Shown here: positions 1 to 6,522 of the stretch, in pieces
Layout of the letters: each line of letters starts with the position of its first letter
How positions within the stretch are numbered: position 1 is the stretch's first letter
DNA from: an uncultured Bacteroidota bacterium
GTDB lineage: Bacteria; Bacteroidota; Bacteroidia; Flavobacteriales; Flavobacteriaceae
Assembly: GCA_903888655.1 (NCBI GenBank)
Contig: CAISUR010000078.1
Span: 1 to 8,187 of the forward strand
Length of the DNA: 8,187 nucleotides
Direction: 5' to 3'
Program-made: the position numbers and the translations under genes
Notes under the pieces: model-generated
Told to the model about the DNA's origin: nothing
Database searches by the model: none
The model's input: the letters and a program-made list of their open reading frames with translations, nothing else

Positions 1-6
1 AGCAAA

Positions 7-58
7 AAAAATAGAGAAGAAAAAACAGCATCAAAAAATGTTTTTCTTCTCTATTTTT
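7..58. terminator. Perfect 18-bp hairpin, probable bidirectional terminator
   Basis: The arm at 7-24 (AAAAATAGAGAAGAAAAA) is the exact reverse complement of 41-58, with a 16-nt loop at 25-40. The stem ends in A-runs on the left and T-runs on the right, so transcripts from either direction would form a stem followed by U residues. This fits a terminator shared by a plus-strand gene lying left of the window and the minus-strand transposase remnant ending at about 112. The stem is unusually long and mostly A/T, so it could instead be a repeat element or an insertion-sequence scar. No gene to the left is visible to decide this. Confidence 0.6.
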
Positions 59-111
59 GAAATTGTTTATCTCGATTACTTAAGACTAGTCAAATTAATT
101 CAAGTTTATGG

Positions 112-831
112 TTAATCAATTTGTTTAGTTGTAAACAAAAAATAAAAATAATAAGCTTTATCAAATTCTCTTTTAAAGTAATTAAGTGTAGAATTCTTTA
201 AAAAACATCTCTTTTATGTCACTTGTTTTTTCTACTCTTTTTCGCAGTTTTGATTTTTCTGTTCTTTTTAGCACTTGATTTGCGTTCAATTTTTAATAAA
301 ACACATTTTTTTCTGGTGAAATATCTTTAGACCATAGTAAGTATGAGCACTATCAACCTAAAATGTTGCTTCAGCTGGCATTTTATCAATCATTTTTACA
401 ATTGCTTTTGCATGGACCTTTTTTTCTGTGGAAATATTGAATATTAATAGAATACCATCTTTTGCAGTAAGCAATTGTACTTTAACACCATAAAAATAAT
501 TTCGAACACTTGCTGTTTAAACTCTATTTTTTCTTCTTTTTGAATTTTACAATAAAAAATCTTCATAATATTGGATACTGCAAATGGAAATGAATCTGTA
601 ATGTAATGAATCTCACAACAAAAGTCTTTAAAAAACTCATAAAGCTAATGGGCTATATTGTTTAATTGTTCATTAAATCTATTAGTTTTTATAATTTTTG
701 AAATAAATCCATGCCACTTCATAAACTTAATAGTAGAACTATGATTTCCATAAAGACTTATTGATAAAACAATTGTTGTTAAAATAACTTCACTTACTGG
801 TGTGTCTTCCTATTATGGTTTTTGTGCTCAT
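112..831 (-). pseudogene. Decayed transposase remnant, probably IS982-like DDE family
   Basis: No intact reading frame exists here, but the minus strand translates piecewise into transposase-like protein. An ATG at 831-829 begins MSTKTIIGRHTSK, then a stop. A shifted frame continues with EVILTTIVLSISLYGNHSS, a stop after NNIAH, then YEFFKDFCCEIHYITDSFPFAVSN near 585-640. Another segment gives YFYGVKVQLLTAKDGI, then HAKAIVKMIDKMPAEATF, a stop, and VDSAHTYYGLKIF near 335-357. A Lys/Arg-rich stretch (ERKSSAKKNRKIKTAKKSRK) follows, and LIIFIFCLQLNKLIN ends at a TAA (112-114). The order ITDSFP, FYGVK...DGI, DSAxxYY, then a basic region and a hydrophobic end resembles IS982 transposases, with ITDSFP and VDSAH as candidate acidic catalytic sites. 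Several frameshifts and stops mean it is dead. At about 720 bp it is also shorter than a usual ~290-residue enzyme, so internal deletion is likely. Family assignment is from motif memory only. Confidence 0.6.
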
Positions 832-848
832 TTTATTGTAAAATATCG

Positions 849-879
849 TTGCCTAAACAAAAAAATTGATATAATTTTG
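849..879 (+). promoter_or_regulatory. Candidate Bacteroidota promoter upstream of the Plug gene
   Basis: TTG at 849-851 and TAATTTTG at 872-879 are separated by 20 bp, fitting the Bacteroidota primary sigma consensus TTG-N19/21-TAnnTTTG. It lies about 130 bp before the ATG at 1008. A second, closer -7-like box, TATATTTA at 980-987, has no TTG at suitable spacing. Either could drive the gene. The stretch 832-1007 otherwise shows nothing coding. Confidence 0.4.
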
Positions 880-1007
880 TATTTGTTAATCTTTTGTTTT
901 GCTTATTGGTTCTATTACAAATTTACTTAACCTTTGCTTTTCTTTTTATCCTTTTTAACTGGTAATTTGAATTATTTAGTATATTTACGTTTTATAATAA
1001 AAAGGTT

Positions 1008-2258
1008 ATGTGGAAAAAAATCATAAGCATTGTTGTTATTGTATTTTCAATTTTAAATGGAATTGCACAAGAAAAAGAAGTAAATGCTCCATATTTTATT
1101 AAGACCATCTCTTTCGTTCAAAATGGTCAAAATGCTATTCCTGTTTTCTTATTAGGAGATACTTTTCAATTACAATTTGACGATTTACACGGTTCAGAAG
1201 ATAATTATTATTACCGAATTACACATTGTGATTATGATTGGAAACAATCTCAATTATCCGTTAATGAATATCTTGGCGGATTTAATGATCAAAGAATCCA
1301 AGATTATTCTAATTCTTTTAACGCGCTTCAAATTTATTCTCATTATCGAATTGCATTTCCAAATAAATTAACGCAGTTACGCGTTAGCGGAAATTATATT
1401 ATCAGTATTTTGAATGAAGATAAAGAAGTTGTTTTCTCTAGGAAATTTATCATATATGAAGATTTGGTGGCTGTTCCTTTACAAATCAAAAGAGCTAGAA
1501 ACAACAAAGATATTCAGTTTAAACACAATTTGGATTTTGCTATCAAATCAAATGCCATAACTTTTCAGAATCCACTATCAAATATTAAGGTGCTATTAAT
1601 GCAAAATGGAAGATTTGACAATGCCATAACCAATATAAAGCCCATGTATACTATGGGAAACGACATGATCTATAAATACGATGCTGAAACACAGTTTTGG
1701 GCTGGAAACGAATATCTTTATTTTGAAAATAAGGATATAAGAGCTGCTACAAACAGTATTTTACATGTTGATACAAGTAGTGGATTGTATAGTTGTTATT
1801 TATACACCAACAATCCGCGAGCAGAAAAGTCTTATACGTATTGGCCAGATATCAACGGGAATTTTCTTGTCAATAAATTAAATGCCGAGAACAATGAAAT
1901 TGAAACCGATTATGCTTGGATATATTTTTCACTGTCGGCCCCTTCGTTTTTTCAAAACAAAAACATTTACATTACAGGAATGTTCAATAATTATGTTCTT
2001 TCAGAAGAGAATAAGATGGATTACAATCCGAAGAAAGGGATTTATGAAAAAGCAATCATGATTAAACAAGGATTTACCAACTATAGTTTTACAGTTGCCG
2101 ATAGCAAAGGAAAAATTGATCATGAAAATGCCATTGACGGTAATTTTTGGCAAACAGAGAATAATTATCATGCTTTAATTTATTATCGTGAAAATAATCA
2201 ACGCTATGACCGTGTAATAGGAAATGGCATTGCAACTTCTACCGACATAATAAATTAA
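1008..2258 (+). CDS. Type IX secretion system Plug-type protein (DUF5103)
   Basis: This 416-residue protein matches the DUF5103 family in length and character. In Flavobacterium johnsoniae a member of this family is the Plug, which binds the giant outer-membrane translocon SprA and blocks its channel from the periplasmic side when no cargo is passing. The N-terminus is a clear Sec signal peptide (MWKKIISIVVIVFSILNGIAQ, cleavage near residues 20-21), so the mature protein is periplasmic. The rest is rich in Asn, Tyr and aromatic residues typical of beta-sandwich secretion proteins, including ITHCDYDWKQSQLSVNEYLGGF near residues 70-92 and SYTYWPDINGNF in the C-terminal half. The start is the first ATG and directly gives the signal peptide; no Shine-Dalgarno is present. 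ApaG follows 67 bp downstream. The family assignment is from recognition of sequence character; the SprA-plugging role is transferred from the characterised relative. The exported beta-propeller protein at 4602 would be a client of the same pathway. Confidence 0.85.
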   Translation: MWKKIISIVVIVFSILNGIAQEKEVNAPYFIKTISFVQNGQNAIPVFLLGDTFQLQFDDLHGSEDNYYYRITHCDYDWKQSQLSVNEYLGGFNDQRIQDYSNSFNALQIYSHYRIAFPNKLTQLRVSGNYIISILNEDKEVVFSRKFIIYEDLVAVPLQIKRARNNKDIQFKHNLDFAIKSNAITFQNPLSNIKVLLMQNGRFDNAITNIKPMYTMGNDMIYKYDAETQFWAGNEYLYFENKDIRAATNSILHVDTSSGLYSCYLYTNNPRAEKSYTYWPDINGNFLVNKLNAENNEIETDYAWIYFSLSAPSFFQNKNIYITGMFNNYVLSEENKMDYNPKKGIYEKAIMIKQGFTNYSFTVADSKGKIDHENAIDGNFWQTENNYHALIYYRENNQRYDRVIGNGIATSTDIIN

Positions 2259-2301
2259 TGGTTCTTTAATATTAAAATAGTTTCTAGGTTTATTTTTTTT
2301 G

Positions 2302-2309
2302 TAACTTTA
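2302..2309 (+). promoter_or_regulatory. Candidate -7 box for apaG
   Basis: TAACTTTA lies 16 bp before the apaG ATG and resembles the Bacteroidota -7 motif TAnnTTTG with the last base changed. No clear TTG sits 19-21 bp upstream, so the promoter is weakly supported and the leader would be very short. Confidence 0.35.
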
Positions 2310-2325
2310 CAAAAAAAGTTTCTTT

Positions 2326-2712
2326 ATGGTAACTCAAATAACACGAGGCATCAAAATATCTGTAAACACAAGTTTTGAAGGCACTTACTTCAAAAATTAT
2401 AAGATTCATTTTGCTTTTTCCTACGAGATAACCATTGAAAATCACAGCAAAGATTCTGTTCAATTAAATTCTCGTCATTGGGAAATCTTCGATTCATTAA
2501 ACGATATTGAAATTGTTGATGGCGAAGGAGTAGTCGGAAAAAAGCCAGTTTTAAAACCCGGAGAAACACATACCTATAGCTCTGGTTGTTTATTGTCTTC
2601 ACCTCACGGAGCTATGCGTGGATTTTTCAATATGATTAACTTTACTACAACTAAAAATTTTAAAGTTATTGTTCCCACTTTTAGATTAAGCGCTCCTTTT
2701 GCTTTAAATTAA
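2326..2712 (+). CDS. apaG: ApaG family protein (DUF525)
   Basis: This 128-residue protein has the full length expected of ApaG, a small immunoglobulin-like beta-sandwich. Diagnostic parts are visible: the strand EITIENHS...VQLNSRHWEIFDS (about residues 34-58), the glycine motif GEGVVGKKPVLKPGE (from residue 66), and TYSSGCLLSSPHGAMRGFFNM (about 84-104), where the SPxGxMxG motif is the family signature. The biochemical role is unsettled. Bacterial members were linked to cobalt/magnesium handling by genetics (CorD) and named from the Escherichia coli apaGH locus, but no enzyme activity is firmly assigned. There is no signal peptide, so it is cytoplasmic. It stands 67 bp after the Plug gene and 148 bp before pruA. 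The three-gene order Plug-apaG-pruA is one I associate with Flavobacterium genomes; that is memory, not a search. Confidence 0.93.
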   Translation: MVTQITRGIKISVNTSFEGTYFKNYKIHFAFSYEITIENHSKDSVQLNSRHWEIFDSLNDIEIVDGEGVVGKKPVLKPGETHTYSSGCLLSSPHGAMRGFFNMINFTTTKNFKVIVPTFRLSAPFALN

Positions 2713-2791
2713 AACGTTTTCTCAAATTATATTCATTTTTTTCAAAAAAAGTTTAGTAGGAATTGTTATTAAAAATTCAAAATTTCCTTTG

Positions 2792-2799
2792 TACTTTTG
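2792..2799 (+). promoter_or_regulatory. Consensus -7 box for pruA
   Basis: TACTTTTG matches the Bacteroidota -7 consensus TAnnTTTG exactly. The nearest TTG upstream (2763-2765) is 26 bp away, longer than the usual 19-21, so the -33 element is weak or absent. Transcription would start near 2806 and give a leader of about 55 nt containing the TCTAATAA repeats. Confidence 0.5.
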
Positions 2800-2820
2800 T
2801 TTCAAATTAAATAATTAGAA

Positions 2821-2860
2821 TAATCTAATCTAAAAGTCTAATAATCTAATAATCTATATT
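2821..2860 (+). repeat. Short tandem repeats in the pruA leader
   Basis: The sequence directly before the pruA start is made of short repeats: TAATC twice (2821-2830), then TCTAATAA at 2837-2844 and 2845-2852, followed by the diverged copy TCTATATT at 2853-2860, which abuts the ATG. The stretch is nearly free of G, has no Shine-Dalgarno, and should be unstructured as RNA. It may help ribosome entry or may simply be slippage-prone low-complexity DNA. Confidence 0.6.
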
Positions 2861-4489
2861 ATGCCAAAAGGATTCTTTCATGTACCCAAAGCGGTTAATG
2901 AACCTGTAAAATCGTATGCTCCTAATTCTCCAGAAAAAGCAGCTGTTTTAGCCGCTTATAAAAAAATGTGGAACGAAACCATTGATGTTCCTATGTATAT
3001 TGGTTCGGAGCAAATCAAAACTGGAATTACCAGAACTATGTCGGCGCCACACGATCACCAACACATTGTTGGAACATATCACTTAGCTGAAAAAACTCAT
3101 ATCGATAAAGCCATTGCATCAGCATTAGAAGCAAGAAAAAAATGGGCAAACATGCCTTGGGAGCACAGAGCAGCTATCTTTTTAAAGGCAGCAGAGTTAA
3201 TTGCGGGTCCTTACAGAGCTCGTATTAATGCCGCAACAATGATTGCGCAATCAAAAACTATTTTTCAAGCAGAAATAGATGCATCTTGTGAATTGATTGA
3301 TTTTCTACGTTACAATGTAGAATTTACGACACAAATTTATAACGACCAACCAAAATCAGTTTCAGATATTTGGAATCGTGTTGAATATCGTCCGTTAGAG
3401 GGTTTTGTTTATGCCATAACTCCATTCAATTTTACAGCAATTGCTGCCAATCTTCCAGCAAGCGCTGCTTTAATGGGAAATACTGTAGTTTGGAAACCAA
3501 GCGATAGTCAAGTCTTTTCTGCCAAAATTATTATAGATGTTTTCAGAGAAGCAGGAGTTCCCGATGGTGTTATCAATGTAGTTTTTGGAGATCCAGTGAT
3601 GATTACTGATGTAGTTTTAGCTTCGCCTGATTTTGCTGGAGTTCATTACACAGGTTCTACATTTATTTTCAAAGAAATCTGGAAAAAAATAGGAGAAAAT
3701 ATTCATACTTACAAAACCTATCCAAGAATAGTTGGGGAAACTGGCGGTAAAGATTTTATTGTGGCCCATCCATCGGCTAATGTAAAACAAGTTGTTACGG
3801 GTATTACTCGGGGCGCTTTTGAATTTCAAGGGCAAAAATGTTCTGCGGCTTCAAGAGCTTATATCCCTCAAAGTTTATGGCCAGCGGTTAAAGAACAATT
3901 GATTGTTGATGTGAATTCAATGAAAATGGGAAGCCCAGAGGATTTTTCTAACTTCATTACAGCAGTCATTCACGAAGGTTCATTCAACAAATTAGCGGGT
4001 TTTATTGATCAAGCGAAGAAAGATGCTGATGCTGAAATCATTCTTGGCGGAAATTATGATAAGTCAAAAGGATATTTTATTGAACCTACAGTCATAGTAA
4101 CCACCAATCCAAAATATACAACAATGGAAACGGAACTTTTTGGTCCCGTTATTACTATTTACATCTATGAAGATTCCAAATGGAATGAAACATTAGCTTT
4201 AGTCGATGGAACTTCAGAATATGCATTAACTGGTGCAATTTTCAGTCAAGATAGATACGCCATTGTTGAAGCTACCAAAGCATTAGAAAACGCTGCTGGA
4301 AATTTCTACATTAATGACAAGCCAACTGGCGCGGTAGTAGGAATGCAACCATTTGGTGGAGCAAGAGCTTCGGGAACAAATGATAAAGCAGGGTCGATGC
4401 AAAATTTACTACGTTGGGTTTCGCCAAGAACTATTAAAGAAACTTTTGTAACGCCAGAAGATTATAGATATCCTTTTTTGGGAGAATAA
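2861..4489 (+). CDS. pruA: 1-pyrroline-5-carboxylate (L-glutamate gamma-semialdehyde) dehydrogenase
   Basis: The 542-residue product is a full-length aldehyde dehydrogenase of the ALDH4/PruA type. It oxidises L-glutamate gamma-semialdehyde, the open form of pyrroline-5-carboxylate, to glutamate with NAD+, the second step of proline breakdown in the cytoplasm. Expected residues are present: Asn190 in TPFNFTA, the cofactor-binding Lys212 in VVWKPSDS, the general base Glu293 in GETGGKDF, and the nucleophile Cys327 in FQGQKCSAASR, 34 residues after the Glu as is typical. HYTGST carries the dinucleotide-binding glycine, and GMQPFGGARASGTNDKAG is the C-terminal ALDH4-like substrate/oligomerisation region. 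No proline dehydrogenase domain is fused, so that step must be encoded elsewhere. The ATG at 2861 gives the normal N-terminus (MPKGFFHVPKAVNEPVKSYAP). It looks monocistronic, with its own -7 box and a terminator at 4534. A family confusion with another aldehyde dehydrogenase is unlikely. Confidence 0.97.
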   Translation: MPKGFFHVPKAVNEPVKSYAPNSPEKAAVLAAYKKMWNETIDVPMYIGSEQIKTGITRTMSAPHDHQHIVGTYHLAEKTHIDKAIASALEARKKWANMPWEHRAAIFLKAAELIAGPYRARINAATMIAQSKTIFQAEIDASCELIDFLRYNVEFTTQIYNDQPKSVSDIWNRVEYRPLEGFVYAITPFNFTAIAANLPASAALMGNTVVWKPSDSQVFSAKIIIDVFREAGVPDGVINVVFGDPVMITDVVLASPDFAGVHYTGSTFIFKEIWKKIGENIHTYKTYPRIVGETGGKDFIVAHPSANVKQVVTGITRGAFEFQGQKCSAASRAYIPQSLWPAVKEQLIVDVNSMKMGSPEDFSNFITAVIHEGSFNKLAGFIDQAKKDADAEIILGGNYDKSKGYFIEPTVIVTTNPKYTTMETELFGPVITIYIYEDSKWNETLALVDGTSEYALTGAIFSQDRYAIVEATKALENAAGNFYINDKPTGAVVGMQPFGGARASGTNDKAGSMQNLLRWVSPRTIKETFVTPEDYRYPFLGE

Positions 4490-4533
4490 TGTAAAGTTCG
4501 AGTTAGAAATTCGAAGTTTAAAAAGCAATAAAT

Positions 4534-4563
4534 AGCTCATTCAGAAATGTTTGAGCTTTTTTT
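4534..4563 (+). terminator. Rho-independent terminator after pruA
   Basis: AGCTCA at 4534-4539 pairs with TGAGCT at 4552-4557 across a 12-nt loop and runs into a T-tract ending at 4563. It begins 45 bp after the pruA stop codon. The stem is short (6 bp), but position and U-run are right. It abuts the -7-like box of the next gene. Confidence 0.65.
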
Positions 4564-4565
4564 AT

Positions 4566-4573
4566 TATCTTTA
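4566..4573 (+). promoter_or_regulatory. Candidate -7 box for the exported propeller gene
   Basis: TATCTTTA lies 28 bp before the ATG at 4602 and fits TAnnTTT with the last base varied. It sits right behind the pruA terminator, a compact arrangement. No convincing TTG at -33 is seen. Confidence 0.3.
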
Positions 4574-4601
4574 CCTTGAAAATCAACTTGAAGAGCTAAT
4601 T

Positions 4602-5819
4602 ATGAGAAATAGTATAACACTACTTTTTATTTTCCTTTCTATTTCATTTTATGGGCAATGGATGCCGCAAAATTCTGGAATAAATGAAAACTTAAACGAT
4701 GTTTATTGTATAACAGAAAATTATGTGGTTGCGGCAGGGGATAATGGTAGAATAGTGAAAACTATTGATGGAGGTTTACACTGGATTCTAAAAATTTCTG
4801 GAACTACGCAAAATTTAAAAAAAGTACAATTTGTAAACGAAAATATGGGATATGCTGTTGGCTTTAGTGGAATAATATTAAAAACAAGTGATGGAGGTGA
4901 GAATTGGGCAACTATTTCGACAGGAAATACTACTGATTTCTATGGATTATCAGTTTTGAGTTCAAATGTTTATTTTGTTTCTGGCGATAATGGATTGGTT
5001 GAAAAAACGGTTAATGGTGGCGCATCTTTTACAATTTGTACAATCCCGGAAAATCAAACAATTTCCAACATTCAATTTTTTTCCGAATTAATTGGGTATG
5101 CGCAAGCGGGTGTTGTAAATCCTTATAATCAACAAAACAACCTTTATAAAACTACTGATGGCGGAATTACTTGGTCTCTGCTTGTTACTGAGCCTATCGA
5201 TTCATTTTTCTTCCTGAATGAAACTATTGGATTTATTAATAAAACAAATAACGGCTTCTTCAAAACCAATGATGGTGGATTAACCTTAACCAATATAGGA
5301 TCATCAAAATCTAACGAAATAGATATTTTTTCCCTTAATGAAAATGTAATTTGGGATATCGGAAACCAATATACGTTGTGTAATTGTGATTCATATTGTG
5401 TTTCCAAAAGAGAGATTGGAATTCAAGAAATAGATAATTGCAATAATGCCAATGTTTCAGGATTTATATATAGTGCCCTGTATTTTGCAAATGATACAAC
5501 AGGGTATATTGTTGGTAAAAGCGGAAGTATTTTCAAAAACGCAATGGGTACCATGCAACAAGCAACTGCTAATATTAATGAGTTTAACAAAAATCTTATC
5601 CAACTTTATCCTAACCCAACAACTGGAATTATTAATTTTAGTGACACTATTGAAATTAATTCAGTAGATATCGTTGATAGTTTTGGAAGAAAAGTAAAAT
5701 ATTTTCCAAAAGTAGAAAATAATGTTTTTGATTTGCATGAATTATCCAATGGCATTTATTTTTGCATTATTCAATCCAATGGAAAAAAAATAACACAAAA
5801 ATTAGTTTTAGAAAAATAA
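4602..5819 (+). CDS. Exported YCF48/BNR-type beta-propeller protein with T9SS sorting domain
   Basis: I take the ATG at 4602 because it gives a clean signal peptide (MRNSITLLFIFLSISFYGQ). The longer frame from 4551 starts inside the pruA terminator. The 405-residue product has repeats of about 40 residues with Asp-box motifs: TIDGGLHW (Asp56), TSDGGENW (Asp97), VNGGASF (degenerate, Asn138), TTDGGITW (Asp186) and TNDGGLTL (Asp224), plus a GKSGSIFKN blade near 305-311. These mark a YCF48/BNR-type beta-propeller. A Cys cluster (Cys260, Cys262, Cys266, Cys280) lies in the last part. Residues about 332-405, starting with IQLYPNPTTG and ending GKKITQKLVLEK, form a type A T9SS C-terminal sorting domain, so the protein should cross the outer membrane through SprA and be anchored or released at the surface. 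Its substrate or partner cannot be read from sequence. Secretion class is well supported; function is unknown. Confidence 0.85.
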   Translation: MRNSITLLFIFLSISFYGQWMPQNSGINENLNDVYCITENYVVAAGDNGRIVKTIDGGLHWILKISGTTQNLKKVQFVNENMGYAVGFSGIILKTSDGGENWATISTGNTTDFYGLSVLSSNVYFVSGDNGLVEKTVNGGASFTICTIPENQTISNIQFFSELIGYAQAGVVNPYNQQNNLYKTTDGGITWSLLVTEPIDSFFFLNETIGFINKTNNGFFKTNDGGLTLTNIGSSKSNEIDIFSLNENVIWDIGNQYTLCNCDSYCVSKREIGIQEIDNCNNANVSGFIYSALYFANDTTGYIVGKSGSIFKNAMGTMQQATANINEFNKNLIQLYPNPTTGIINFSDTIEINSVDIVDSFGRKVKYFPKVENNVFDLHELSNGIYFCIIQSNGKKITQKLVLEK

Positions 5820-5883
5820 TTTGTAAGTTAAGGTTCTTATATATAAATGGCTGAACTTTTATATTTTATAATTACATTACAAC

Positions 5884-5905
5884 ATCGTTGTTAGCGATTT
5901 TTTTT
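5884..5905 (+). terminator. Probable weak terminator after the propeller gene
   Basis: ATCG at 5884-5887 pairs with CGAT at 5895-5898, with a possible extra T-G pair, and is followed by eight T residues through 5905. The stem is short, but the U-run and the place 64 bp past the stop codon make it a reasonable terminator. Confidence 0.4.
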
Positions 5906-5970
5906 GCAGGAAATATAATCATTTTCAATGCATACAACTCAGTAAAACAGCGCAAACATACGGCTCTGCA

Positions 5971-6208
5971 ATTTTTTAACATTATTGTCCGACTAAAGTT
6001 ATTTTGTAAACAGAGCATAACAAGAGATTCAATTAAAGGTCTCCAGAATCGGCTATAGTAGAACTTTTTAAGTCGCAGCTTTATATATCCAATTGTAGGA
6101 GTTTTGGTAAAAAGCAGGGTATCAATTATATAAAATACTGGAAATGCTTGCCAGTATTGGATTGTAGCCAATTCTAGTATTTTTAGTCGGACAACAGTGA
6201 TTTTTTAA
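5971..6208. mobile_element. MITE-like element with terminal inverted repeats and target duplication
   Basis: The core at 5980-6199 is 220 bp. Its left end, CATTATTGTCCGACTAAA (5980-5997), and the reverse complement of its right end, CACTGTTGTCCGACTAAA (6182-6199), agree at 16 of 18 positions. ATTTTTTAA occurs directly outside both ends (5971-5979 and 6200-6208), a 9-bp direct repeat that looks like a target-site duplication. The interior is too short for a transposase and shows no transposase motif. It holds an 8-bp hairpin (AATACTGG 6134-6141 with CCAGTATT 6151-6158). This is the structure of a non-autonomous element moved by a transposase encoded elsewhere. The ends remind me of IS4-type elements of Bacteroidota, which is memory rather than a search. 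A 99-codon minus-strand frame begins inside the element and runs out across its end; it looks like chance. Confidence 0.75.
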
Positions 6209-6439
6209 TATCTTATTTCAACCTAGGTGCAGATGGACAAAAAATAAACAGAAGGGTGTTTATCAGTTAGAACCTACCATCCCAAAACTGCATTCATACA
6301 GCTATACGATAATATAGGAACTAAAACACAATGTGACATTTAAACCAACATTTGCAACTTCAAACCCATAAACTATAGACAAACGCAAATAAAAAAGCGA
6401 CCACAATCGTGAAAAGACATTGAACAAAACAAGGTATGA
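6209..6439. other. Non-coding stretch between the MITE-like element and the rimP promoter
   Basis: I find no gene, RNA or strong structure here. Two hand-counted 60-bp samples (6241-6300 and 6361-6420) are each 35% G+C, against 20% in 5821-5880 and 30% in 5881-5940 left of the element. The change in base composition between the two halves of the window therefore already shows in this non-coding DNA. Confidence 0.5.
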
Positions 6440-6469
6440 TTGTTCCTAAAAAAAATAGTTGTATATTTG
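6440..6469 (+). promoter_or_regulatory. Promoter of the rimP-nusA operon
   Basis: TTG at 6440-6442 and TATATTTG at 6462-6469 are 19 bp apart, an excellent match to the Bacteroidota housekeeping promoter TTG-N19-TAnnTTTG. Transcription should begin near 6475 and give a leader of about 48 nt with the hairpin at 6490-6510. Confidence 0.7.
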
Positions 6470-6489
6470 CAGCGGATAGAAAGAAAAAG

Positions 6490-6510
6490 AGGGGACACGG
6501 GATGTCCCCT
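6490..6510 (+). promoter_or_regulatory. Strong hairpin in the rimP leader
   Basis: AGGGGACA (6490-6497) and TGTCCCCT (6503-6510) form a perfect 8-bp, G/C-rich stem with the loop CGGGA. It starts about 15 nt into the predicted transcript and ends 12 nt before the rimP ATG. No T-run follows directly (TTAATTATTG), so it does not look like a plain terminator. It could stabilise the mRNA 5' end, or be a protein-binding or translational control site. Confidence 0.6.
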
Positions 6511-6522
6511 TAATTATTGTAT

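Noticed and set aside
2725..2760. T-run/A-run palindrome (TTTTTTTCAAAAAAA) after apaG as a terminator
   Set aside because: The pairing is pure A/T with almost no loop and is not followed by a separate U-tract; low-complexity sequence explains it.
4551..4601. N-terminal extension of the propeller protein (MSFFYYLYLENQLEELI)
   Set aside because: It starts at a TTG inside the pruA terminator, and would bury the clear signal peptide that begins at the ATG at 4602.
5872..6171. 99-codon minus-strand open frame
   Set aside because: It starts inside the MITE-like element, crosses one of its ends into flanking DNA, has no recognisable motif and no promoter that I can see. It is probably a chance frame.
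6380..6415. Possible minus-strand terminator (TCG...CGA before a T-run in the reverse direction)
   Set aside because: Only about three base pairs can form, and no minus-strand gene lies to its right, so I do not annotate it.
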